Of a DNA stretch of 64,000 nucleotides, positions 50,844 through 57,910 are shown piece after piece. The notes below the pieces were generated by a model. It did not search any database. It saw only the letters and a list, made by a program, of their open reading frames with translations, and was not told the origin of the DNA. The position numbers and the translations under genes were made by a program. Within the stretch, counting starts at the first letter, position 1. Every line of letters starts with the position of its first letter. This stretch comes from JAHCHG01 sp965214585. GTDB lineage: Bacteria > Acidobacteriota > Blastocatellia > Pyrinomonadales > Pyrinomonadaceae. The stretch is taken from positions 434,001-498,000 of the forward strand of contig OZ243957.1 of assembly GCA_965214585.1 (NCBI GenBank). Reading direction: 5' to 3'.

Positions 50844-52400
50844 TTACTGCACCGTAAACTGCACCACGCGCTTGAAGGTGGTTTTGTCAATTCGATTAAA
50901 ACTTACGACGTGCATCACAACCGCGTCGCCTTTTTTCAGACTTTTGGCGATTTGATTGAAACTTTCCAGATCGGTAACGGGCTGGCGGTTGACGCGCTGA
51001 ATCAGATCGCCTTCGTTTAACGCGTCGCCGCCGGTTGAACTTTTTACGTCGGCAATAAAACTCGCGGGGTTTATTTTCTTGACGATCACGCCTTTTTCGT
51101 TTTCGATGTCGTAAACTTTGATCAATTCGGGGCTTATTTCTTTTAAGGTCAAACCGAGTGGCGGCAGATTTTCGGCGTTTTTATCAAGCGGCAGTTTGCG
51201 CGGTTTTTCGTCGTTGAAAAATTTGTCGTCCGAAGGTTTTTCGGCGAGTTCGACTGCCAGAGTTTTTCGTTCGAGCCTGTTTCCGTTTTCGCGCAAAAAT
51301 GTAAAACTGACTTTCTGACCGGGCGCAGTTGACGCAACTTTCTGAATCAAATCCTGCGCGTCCGCAACCTGTTCGCCGTTAAATTCTAAAATTACGTCGT
51401 TCGCCTTTAAGCCGGCAGTTGCCGCCGCGCTTTTGGAATCGGCGATTTGCGTGATAATCGCGCCTTTGGCTTCGGGCAGATTGTAAACTTTGGCAAATTC
51501 CGTTTTGACCGAATCGAGCAGAACGCCGAGATAGCCGCGCCGAACTCTGCCGTTTTCTAAAATCTGCCGGTAAACATCCGCCGTTTCGTTTGACGGCAGA
51601 GCAAAACCGATTCCGTTATAATCGCCCGTCGAAGTGGCGATCTGCGAATTTACGCCGATCACTTCGCCTTTCATATTGACGAGCGGACCGCCGGAATTTC
51701 CGCGATTGATCGCCGCGTCGGTCTGAATAAATCTCTGAAAAGAGTTGCCCGTCGGAGTTTCGCGCTTGGTCTGCGAAATGATTCCGGCAGTTACGGTCTG
51801 CGTTAAACCGAACGGCGAACCGATTGCCAAAACCCAATCGCCGATCTGCGCGGTTTCGGAATCTCCTAATTTTACAAAAGGTAAATCACGAATCGCGTCA
51901 ATTTTCAAAACCGCCAAATCGGTTCTTTCATCCGTGCCGACGATTCGCGCGGTAAACTCTTCGCCCGTCGAAAGGCTGACGACAATGCGCGATGCGTCGT
52001 CAACAACGTGAAAATTCGTCAAAATGTAGCCGCTTTTGTCCACAAGAAAACCGCTTCCAACCGAAGACGGCGCACGTCGCGGCATTTGTCGGCGGAGAAG
52101 TTCTAAAATGTCGTCTGGCTCTTCGCCCGATCCTTCGCCCCGCATATTTATTTCGGGCATTTTGCCTTTTGTATCAATGCTGACGACGGCGGGTTTGACG
52201 CGCCTCGTTACTTCAACAAATGTAGCGGAGAGTTTTTCGGGAGAGGTTGCCGCATCCCGCAAATTTCCGGGTTTATCTTCGATTTGGGCAAGCGTCAAAT
52301 TGGCGTTTCCGCCGATCACCGAAAGCGCAAAAATCAAGCTGACAATTGTTAAACGCGCTTTACTGAACACATCCGATTTCGGATTTAAATTTTCAAACAT
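50844..52400 (-). CDS. HtrA/DegP-type serine protease with two PDZ domains
   Basis: 518 residues. An N-terminal signal/anchor (about 17-38) leads to the trypsin-like domain with the triad H in LTNFHVVDDA (about 130), D in ERTDLAVLKI (about 160) and S in NRGNSGGPLV (about 235). PDZ1 is at about 275-375 (GYLGVLLDSV, GAIITQIADSKSAAATAGL), PDZ2 at about 425-515 (GVIVKKINPAS, EGDLIQRVNRQPV). A periplasmic protease/chaperone for misfolded envelope proteins, similar to Do. Monocistronic. Confidence 0.93.
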   Translation of the reverse strand: MFENLNPKSDVFSKARLTIVSLIFALSVIGGNANLTLAQIEDKPGNLRDAATSPEKLSATFVEVTRRVKPAVVSIDTKGKMPEINMRGEGSGEEPDDILELLRRQMPRRAPSSVGSGFLVDKSGYILTNFHVVDDASRIVVSLSTGEEFTARIVGTDERTDLAVLKIDAIRDLPFVKLGDSETAQIGDWVLAIGSPFGLTQTVTAGIISQTKRETPTGNSFQRFIQTDAAINRGNSGGPLVNMKGEVIGVNSQIATSTGDYNGIGFALPSNETADVYRQILENGRVRRGYLGVLLDSVKTEFAKVYNLPEAKGAIITQIADSKSAAATAGLKANDVILEFNGEQVADAQDLIQKVASTAPGQKVSFTFLRENGNRLERKTLAVELAEKPSDDKFFNDEKPRKLPLDKNAENLPPLGLTLKEISPELIKVYDIENEKGVIVKKINPASFIADVKSSTGGDALNEGDLIQRVNRQPVTDLESFNQIAKSLKKGDAVVMHVVSFNRIDKTTFKRVVQFTVQ

Positions 52401-52582
52401 AAAAACTTCCTCTCCTATTTAGAACTTCTGATTTTTCAAAATAACTATGCTTTTTTAAATTATAAAATTATCAGAGGCAAACGACAAGTATATTTTCAAA
52501 AACCTCTCTCCGCAAAGATTTTGTTCAGCTTTATAAAATGATAAATTCAGACAAAATCCGCCTTACAAACGCAAATAAAATA

Positions 52583-53545
52583 TCAATAATTTTTAAGCAA
52601 AATTTTCATCACGCCTTTTTTCCGAGCCGCTTCAAACGCTTCGATGCCGCGATTTAAATCAAAATGCTCGTCTATTAAATTACCGACCTCGACCTTTTTA
52701 TTCTGCAAAAGTTCGAGCGCGAAGGCGAAACGTCCGCAGCGCGAACCGATAACCGTAATTTCATCTACGACGACGCGCCACATTTCCAAATTGGAAAAGC
52801 CTTGAAAAGTTGATTTTAAGACCAGCTTTCCGCGCGGTTTCAGCAAATCGAGAGCCAGACCGAAACCTGATTCCGAACCGCTTGCTTCGACGACAACATC
52901 AAATTCTCTGCGTAATTTCGTCGCGTCTTCGAGCAGAATCGTTTCTATATTACGCTTTTCAACCAGAGCAAGTTTCGATTTATGCTTGCCGATCAAAACC
53001 GTCTGCGGAGTTTTCAAATTCAGCGACTGAGCGCAGAGATTGCCGAGTTTTCCGTCGCCGACGACGGCAACGCGCGTGTCGCCGGTAATTTCAACCTGCT
53101 CTGTAATTCCGAACGCGGCGGCAAGCGGTTCGACAAATACGGCGGCTTCATCCGAAATTTCTTCGGGAACTACAAAAAGATTGCGGCTCGGCAAAGTTAA
53201 AAATTCCGCGTGCGCTCCGTCGCGTCCCTTTATTCCTAAAACAGTTCGACGCGGGCAATGCCTCGAATCGTTGCTTTTGCATTTTTCGCAATTTCCGCAG
53301 CCCGCATTTATTTCGCCGACAACTCTTTTTCCGACCAAATGCGGCGCGTCCGACGCTTTTTCGACAACGCCGACAAATTCGTGACCGAGCGTGCCTTGAA
53401 AATTTGCGTAACCGCCGACGATTTCCAGATCAGTATTGCAGATGCCCGACCACAAAACGCGCACGAGTGCTTCATTCTCCGCCTTCGGTTTGGAAATTCC
53501 GTTTAATTGTAGCTGATTATTTCTGAATTGTAATGCTTTCATCAT
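52583..53545 (-). CDS. Zinc-dependent medium-chain alcohol dehydrogenase
   Basis: About 320 residues. Catalytic-zinc ligands: SGICNTDLEIV (Cys, about 33) and LGHEFVGVVE (His-Glu, about 54). The structural zinc lobe is CGNCEKCKSNDSRHC (about 83-97). The coenzyme-binding part is VAVVGDGKLGNLCAQSLNL (about 155-173), where the usual GxGxxG is GDGKLG. Substrate unknown; MDR enzymes of this group oxidise polyols or related compounds. The start at 53545 is chosen because its ATG overlaps the rnhB TGA (ATGA), linking it to the rnhB operon. Confidence 0.88.
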   Translation of the reverse strand: MMKALQFRNNQLQLNGISKPKAENEALVRVLWSGICNTDLEIVGGYANFQGTLGHEFVGVVEKASDAPHLVGKRVVGEINAGCGNCEKCKSNDSRHCPRRTVLGIKGRDGAHAEFLTLPSRNLFVVPEEISDEAAVFVEPLAAAFGITEQVEITGDTRVAVVGDGKLGNLCAQSLNLKTPQTVLIGKHKSKLALVEKRNIETILLEDATKLRREFDVVVEASGSESGFGLALDLLKPRGKLVLKSTFQGFSNLEMWRVVVDEITVIGSRCGRFAFALELLQNKKVEVGNLIDEHFDLNRGIEAFEAARKKGVMKILLKNY

Positions 53546-54156
53546 TGAATAACGCCGCGAAAACTTTTGCGATGAATCAAACACGCCCCCTGCTTTCTGA
53601 TCGCTTCAAAATGAGTTTTCGTCCCGTATCCGGCGTGTTTTTCAAATCCGTAACCCGGATAAATTTCGCCCAATTCGCGCATCAAATTGTCGCGGTAAAC
53701 CTTAGCAACAATCGAAGCGGCGGCAATCGAAGCGGAAACCGCGTCGCCTCTGATAATAGCTTTTTGTGGAAGCGGAAGTTCTTTAAGAGAGAGCGCGTCA
53801 ATCAAAAGAAAATCAGCCGAAAGATTGAGTTTTCCGACGGCTGAGATCATCGCTTTTTTGGTCGCTTCCAAGATATTTATGCGGTCAATTTCGTCGGCTT
53901 CGATTTGTCCGACGGCGTAAGCGAGCGCGTTTTGTTTTATTTCTTCGCAGATCGTTTCGCGCTTTTTTTTCGAGAGTTTTTTGGAATCATTTAAACCTTC
54001 GGGAAGCGGTTTCGACAAATCCAAAATTACCGCGCCCGCCACAACCGCGCCCGCCAGACAGCCGCGCCCGACTTCATCAACTCCGGCGATAAACTTAAAA
54101 CCTTCGGCAACTGCCTGCTTTTCAAAATCTAAGCCGATTGTCGTTTTGATTGCCAT
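53542..54156 (-). CDS. rnhB: Ribonuclease HII
   Basis: About 204 residues from MAIKTTIGLD. The catalytic acidic residues are in FIAGVDEVGRGCLAGAVVAGAV (DE near 24), LLIDAL and the SIAAASIVAKVYRD block (about 150). It cleaves RNA-DNA hybrids and single ribonucleotides in DNA. Translation could also start at 54246, but the extra 30 residues (MGLRVTPLGVKLPAKRGRKTPKG...) come from a palindromic repeat, so the ATG at 54156 is preferred. It lies in the operon after the 123-residue protein and before the MDR gene. Confidence 0.9.
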   Translation of the reverse strand: MAIKTTIGLDFEKQAVAEGFKFIAGVDEVGRGCLAGAVVAGAVILDLSKPLPEGLNDSKKLSKKKRETICEEIKQNALAYAVGQIEADEIDRINILEATKKAMISAVGKLNLSADFLLIDALSLKELPLPQKAIIRGDAVSASIAAASIVAKVYRDNLMRELGEIYPGYGFEKHAGYGTKTHFEAIRKQGACLIHRKSFRGVIQ

Positions 54157-54165
54157 TTCTAAATC

Positions 54166-54241
54166 GTTAAGAGTAACGCCTTTAGGCGTTTTTCTGCCGC
54201 GCTTCGCGGGCAGTTTCACGCCTAAAGGCGTTACTCTTAAC
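54166..54241. repeat. Hairpin repeat family E at the rnhB start
   Basis: Outer arms TTAAGAGTAACGCCTTTAGG and CCTAAAGGCGTTACTCTTAA (perfect) enclose CTGCCGCGCTTCGCGGGCAG. It lies between rnhB and the upstream gene; its outer edge supplies that gene's stop codon (TAAGAGTAA). Confidence 0.85.
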
Positions 54242-54608
54242 CCCAAAAACCTTTTACGAATTCAGAATTTTTATGCGAAAATCCCGCAAATTTTTCGCTT
54301 GCAAATTTCTTATTTCCACGCAAATAAAGCCGCAGAACGACTTCGTTCTGCGGACTTAAAAGTTCACAGCACGGCTCTTCGCCGTAACCTGCGTCAACGA
54401 ATGTAAACGAAAACGAAGCAATTTTATCAGGCTTGATATGAACGTGGCAACGGCAGACGGATTTTTCAATGACTCTTTCTGCGCCGTCTTTGCCGACGCT
54501 TATTTTGCTGACGAGATTTGCCGACGCGCCCGAATTCGGCACGGCGACGATAAATTCGCCGAAAGTGAGAATCTCATCAAGGATTTTCCAAAAAATATCT
54601 TCGTTCAA
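54237..54608 (-). CDS. Uncharacterised 123-residue protein between rplS and rnhB
   Basis: A soluble protein with FWKILDEILTFGEFIVAVPNSGAS at the start, CRCHVHIKPDKIASFSFTFVDAGYGEEPCCELLSPQNEVVLRLYLRG in the middle (C-x-CHVH could bind a metal), and KFAGFSHKNSEFVKGFWG at the end. No family is recognised. The 3' end meets hairpin repeat E, whose edge supplies the stop, so the original C-terminus may be altered. It is in the rplS-rnhB operon, with 3 nt to rplS. Confidence 0.75.
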   Translation of the reverse strand: MNEDIFWKILDEILTFGEFIVAVPNSGASANLVSKISVGKDGAERVIEKSVCRCHVHIKPDKIASFSFTFVDAGYGEEPCCELLSPQNEVVLRLYLRGNKKFASEKFAGFSHKNSEFVKGFWG

Positions 54609-54611
54609 AAC

Positions 54612-54977
54612 TTATTGTTTTTTCGCTTTCGCCCGCGTGTCGCGTTCGGTAATACGAGCCGCTTTTCCGCGCAAATTACGCAAATAATAAAGTTTTGCGC
54701 GGCGGACTTTTCCGCGTCGCGTAACGTCTATGTGGTCAATAACGGTTGCGTGAATCGGGAAAATTCTTTCCACACCAACGCCGAAACTCGTTTTTCTGAC
54801 GGTAAATGTTTCGCGCACGCCGCCGTGTTTGCGGGCGATGCACACGCCTTCAAAAACCTGCAAGCGTTCCTTGTTTCCTTCCTGAATCCGAACGTGAACG
54901 CGGACGTTATCGCCCGGCTGAAAATTCGGAATCTCTGATTTCATCTGTGTTTCTTCGATATTATCTAAACGGTTCAT
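54612..54977 (-). CDS. rplS: Ribosomal protein bL19
   Basis: 121 residues with MKSEIPNFQPGDNVRVHVRI, FEGVCIARKHGGVRETFTVRK and RRGKVRRAKLYYLRNLRGKAARI, the L19 signature set. It forms part of the 30S-50S interface. The first ATG is used since other L19 proteins also have about 12 residues before MKxxIPxFxPG. It follows trmD by 67 nt. Confidence 0.96.
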   Translation of the reverse strand: MNRLDNIEETQMKSEIPNFQPGDNVRVHVRIQEGNKERLQVFEGVCIARKHGGVRETFTVRKTSFGVGVERIFPIHATVIDHIDVTRRGKVRRAKLYYLRNLRGKAARITERDTRAKAKKQ

Positions 54978-55044
54978 ATTTGTTTGTTCATTGTTGATTG
55001 TTCATTGTTCATTGCTCTCGTTTACCTGCGGCTGCAACGAACGA

Positions 55045-55752
55045 TTAACCGTCAACATCCTCCAATAAATCCTTTCTAACTGCTTGCGTTTTCTCCAACG
55101 CTTTTTCCATTCGCCATTTTTCTATTTCGGCGTGATTGCCGCTTAGAAGAACGTCGGGAACTCGCATTCCGCGAAAATCGCGCGGCTGTGTGTAATTCGG
55201 AAAATCTAAAATCCCGTCTGAAAACGAGTCGTTCTCGGCGGAAGTTTCGCTTCCCAAAGCGTCGGGCAAAAGCCTCGTAATTGCGTCAACCAAAATTACC
55301 GCCGCCGGTTCGCCGCCCGATAAAACGTAATCGCCGACGGAAATTTCTTCGTTGACTAATGTTTCAACGACTCTTTCATCAACTCCTTCGTAACGTCCGC
55401 AAATCAAAACGAGATGCTCGATTTCGTCGGCAAATTCCTGCGCGACGGCTTGCCTGAAAACGCGACCTTGCGGCGAAAGCAAAACAACTTTTGTATTTTG
55501 CGGATAATTTTCCGGTTCGATTGTGCCAAGGAGATTTTCAATCCAAGCAAAAATCGGTTCGCATTTCAAAACCATTCCGTCCCCGCCGCCGAATGGTCTG
55601 TCGTCAACTTTTTTATGTTTATCCGTCGCAAATTCGCGCAGATCGTGCGCGTTTATTTGGGCAATATTTGCTTCTTTTGCCCGGCGAATTATTCCGAAAT
55701 CGAAAACTTCCGCGAAGAATTCGGGGAAAATTGTTAAAATATCAATCTTCAT
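55045..55752 (-). CDS. trmD: tRNA (guanine-N1)-methyltransferase
   Basis: 235 residues, normal length. Trefoil-knot SAM-binding motifs VVLLSPQGRVF (about 90), LICGRYEGVDERV (about 113) and EISVGDYVLSGGEPAA (about 133), plus the FDFGIIRRAKE-ANIAQINAHDLREF start. It methylates G37 of tRNAs, preventing frameshifts. It lies in the rimM-trmD-rplS order, but a palindromic repeat of 167 bp separates it from rimM. Confidence 0.96.
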   Translation of the reverse strand: MKIDILTIFPEFFAEVFDFGIIRRAKEANIAQINAHDLREFATDKHKKVDDRPFGGGDGMVLKCEPIFAWIENLLGTIEPENYPQNTKVVLLSPQGRVFRQAVAQEFADEIEHLVLICGRYEGVDERVVETLVNEEISVGDYVLSGGEPAAVILVDAITRLLPDALGSETSAENDSFSDGILDFPNYTQPRDFRGMRVPDVLLSGNHAEIEKWRMEKALEKTQAVRKDLLEDVDG

Positions 55753-55765
55753 TTTGGCTTTCGGT

Positions 55766-55932
55766 CTTAGAAGCTGTTTGGAAACTCAGAAAAAACCGTA
55801 ACGCCGGCATCTTGCCGGCAGTCTTGGTGGCTTCCAGCCGCCAATTCGAGCGTTATTTACTCGAATTGGCGGCAAGATGCCACCAAGACAGCCGGCTGGA
55901 AGCCTGCGATACATTACCAAACAGCTTCTTAG
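55766..55932. repeat. Inverted repeat family D, copy 2
   Basis: 167 bp with ends TTAGAAGCTGTTTGG and CCAAACAGCTTCTTA. Nearly identical to the complement of 42265-42452, so the two copies are inverted relative to each other. It sits between rimM and trmD, inside the ribosomal operon, without interrupting a gene. Confidence 0.9.
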
Positions 55933-56016
55933 GTTTTTGGCTTTTGGTTTTTGTTTCCAAATTTGATCGTATATTCTTATTCAAAAACCGAAGACCAAAA
56001 GCCAAAAGCCAAACAC

Positions 56017-56532
56017 CTAAAACTCAAGCAAACCTTCGGGCGCGTCAACCAAAATCAATTTTTTTTCAAGATCAACTTTCGTGCAGATCGTTTTGACGAA
56101 CGGAATTAAATATTCCTTTTCCGCGCCTTCGACAACCAAATTCTCATTTCCGCCCGTCCGCATCACTTCGCGCACTCGTCCAAGCCGTTCGCCTTCGACT
56201 GTAAAGGCTTCGCATTCCTGCAGCTGCCAATCGAAAAATTCGTCTTCTTCGAGTTTGACGGCTTCGGCTTCGGGAATGCAGACTTCAAAATTCCGCAAGG
56301 TTTCGGCTTCTTCAATCGAATCGAATCCGTCAAATTTTAGAACCACGCGCCCTTTCTGAAAAAAGAATTTTTCGATTTCGAGTTCGCGCCTTTCGCCGTT
56401 TTCGCCGAAAGCCGTAACATTTTTCGCGTTTTCAAATCTTTCGGGAAAATCCGTCAGCATTTCAGCGACGAGTTCCCCGCGCAAACCGCGCGTTCTCAAA
56501 AGTTTGGCAATCGCAACAAAATCTTTTCGCAT
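56017..56532 (-). CDS. rimM: Ribosome maturation factor RimM
   Basis: 171 residues. The N-terminal domain starts with AKLLRTRGLRGELVAEMLTDF (typical G-x-RGELxV), and the C-terminal PRC-barrel part shows FFDWQLQECEAFTVEGERLGRVREVM and NLVVEG..EYLIPFVKTICTKVDLEKKLI. It binds ribosomal protein S19 and assists 30S assembly. It follows khpA by 9 nt. Confidence 0.92.
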   Translation of the reverse strand: MRKDFVAIAKLLRTRGLRGELVAEMLTDFPERFENAKNVTAFGENGERRELEIEKFFFQKGRVVLKFDGFDSIEEAETLRNFEVCIPEAEAVKLEEDEFFDWQLQECEAFTVEGERLGRVREVMRTGGNENLVVEGAEKEYLIPFVKTICTKVDLEKKLILVDAPEGLLEF

Positions 56533-56541
56533 CGCAAACTT

Positions 56542-56775
56542 CTAATCTTCGACGACGTTCAAATTAAAACGCCTGCCGTGTTTTTGTCCCGCAAAAAACA
56601 GCAGAGAGCGAATCGCCTTAACCGTTCTGCCCTGCCGCCCGATCAGCCGCCCCATATCCGTTTCCGCCACGCGCACTTCGACGACGGTTGTGTTCCCGTC
56701 ATTGTTTTCGGACACTTCAACCGCTTCTTTATCGTCAGCCAGCGCGGACACGATTTTTTCGACAACTTCTTTCAT
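56542..56775 (-). CDS. khpA: KH-domain RNA-binding protein KhpA
   Basis: About 77 residues; the KH loop GRLIGRQGRTVKAIRSLL is clear (GxxG at IGRQGR). It belongs to the YlqC/KhpA family found between rpsP and rimM in many genomes. The start at 56775 (MKEVVEKIVSAL) is preferred to a start 42 nt upstream lacking family similarity. Confidence 0.92.
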   Translation of the reverse strand: MKEVVEKIVSALADDKEAVEVSENNDGNTTVVEVRVAETDMGRLIGRQGRTVKAIRSLLFFAGQKHGRRFNLNVVED

Positions 56776-56855
56776 AATAATAAAGTTTACGGAGTTGCAG
56801 AGTTTACAGAGTTGCAAAGTTTCGGTGGTTAATTTTGACCGAAACTTTCTGTGTT

Positions 56856-57449
56856 CTATTCGCTCTTTTCTTCCGCTGATGTTTCGGCTTCAGCGGCTTT
56901 TTCTTCAACTTCAGTAGTTTCGGCAGTTGCTTCTTCCGCATTTTCCGTCGCCGGAGTTTCAGCCGTTGCTTCTTCCGCCGGAGCATTTTCCGTTTCTGCG
57001 TTCTCGGCTTCTTTTGCTTCGGCTTCCGCTTTCTCAGCCGCTTCCTTTTCAGCTTTTTCGGCGGCGGCTTTTTCAGCTTCGGCTTTCGCTTCCGCTTCTT
57101 TTTCAGCCTTTAATTTTTCTTCCGCGTCAGCCAACGCCTTCAAATCCGCCGCTTTTTTCGCTTCGGCTTTTTCGGCTTTAAGTCTATCGGCTTCGGCTTG
57201 TTCTTCGGCGGTCAATTGCGGATTGTTTTTTATCAAACTCGCCACCGTTTCCGAAGGCTGTGCGCCTTTGCTGATCCAATATTCGATGCGCTCGTGATTT
57301 AACTTCACTTCCGCCGGTTCGGTCATCGGGTTATAAGTTCCGAGATTTTCCAAATATTTCCCGTCGCGCTTTGAACGCCTTTCTTTGACAATAACACGAT
57401 AAAATGGAGCTTTCTTCGCGCCCATTCTCGTTAATCTGATTTTTAGCAT
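56856..57449 (-). CDS. rpsP: Ribosomal protein bS16 with long Ala/Glu-rich tail
   Basis: The S16 core (residues 1-83) has MLKIRLTRMGAKKAPFYRVIV, KYLENLGTYNPM and IEYWISKGAQPSETVASLI. The remaining 110 residues are a highly charged Ala/Glu/Lys repeat that should form a long helix or disordered tail; typical S16 is 80-90 residues. Similar tails occur on S16 of Bacteroidota and some other phyla. It is the first ribosomal gene of the cluster after ffh. Confidence 0.93.
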   Translation of the reverse strand: MLKIRLTRMGAKKAPFYRVIVKERRSKRDGKYLENLGTYNPMTEPAEVKLNHERIEYWISKGAQPSETVASLIKNNPQLTAEEQAEADRLKAEKAEAKKAADLKALADAEEKLKAEKEAEAKAEAEKAAAEKAEKEAAEKAEAEAKEAENAETENAPAEEATAETPATENAEEATAETTEVEEKAAEAETSAEEKSE

Positions 57450-57465
57450 AAATTACTCCGTAATT

Positions 57466-57498
57466 GGTAAATAGTAAATGGTAAATAGTTAATTGTTA
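57466..57498. repeat. AT-rich repeat flanking the four-helix gene, left
   Basis: GGTAAATAGTAAATGGTAAA followed by TAGTTAATTGTTA, complementary in large part to the repeat at 57881-57910 on the other side of the gene. Confidence 0.7.
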
Positions 57499-57866
57499 TT
57501 TTTTACTAAATTATCTAATGATTTTTTATAAGCGTTTAATTTTGGTAAAAGTTGTTCGATCAATGGTTTAATGCTTTTAATTTCTTCATTTGTTAAAAGT
57601 TTTCTTCGATAAGCTCTACGCAGCCAATTTTTTGTTTCGTAAAGCGAGCCTCTGGCGATTCTCACAAAACGACAATTATCTTTGTAATTGTAACGCCCGC
57701 TTCCTTCCGCAATATTTGCCGGAACGCTGTCTGCCGCTTCGACCATTTGCGCCCCGATTGTTCTTTTCGGAAAATAGTCCCATTTAACAACAATTTCCCA
57801 AATTAAATCAGCAAGTTTCTCTGCTAATTGATAAACCTCCAAATTTTCAAAACTCGTCTTGCTCAC
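57489..57866 (-). CDS. Four-helix bundle protein (23S rRNA intervening-sequence type)
   Basis: 125 residues with FENLEVYQLAEKLADLIWEI, GAQMVEAADSVPANIAEGSGRYNYKD and RFVRIARGSLYETKNWLRRAYRR, the hallmarks of the S23 family, first found in rRNA intervening sequences but mostly encoded elsewhere. A small homopentameric helical protein whose function is unknown. It is placed between ffh and rpsP and flanked by complementary AT repeats, which suggests insertion of a mobile cassette into the cluster. Confidence 0.88.
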   Translation of the reverse strand: MSKTSFENLEVYQLAEKLADLIWEIVVKWDYFPKRTIGAQMVEAADSVPANIAEGSGRYNYKDNCRFVRIARGSLYETKNWLRRAYRRKLLTNEEIKSIKPLIEQLLPKLNAYKKSLDNLVKNNN

Positions 57867-57880
57867 TTTATGAAAAAAAA

Positions 57881-57910
57881 CAATTTACCATTTACAATTT
57901 ACTATTTACG
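57881..57910. repeat. AT-rich repeat flanking the four-helix gene, right
   Basis: CAATTTACCATTTACAATTT followed by ACTATTTACG. It forms an inverted pair with the repeat at 57466-57498 and lies between ffh and the four-helix gene. Confidence 0.7.

Noticed and set aside
56851..57297. Plus-strand Ala/Ser-rich frame opposite rpsP
   Set aside because: It mirrors the Ala/Glu-rich S16 tail and has no independent support.
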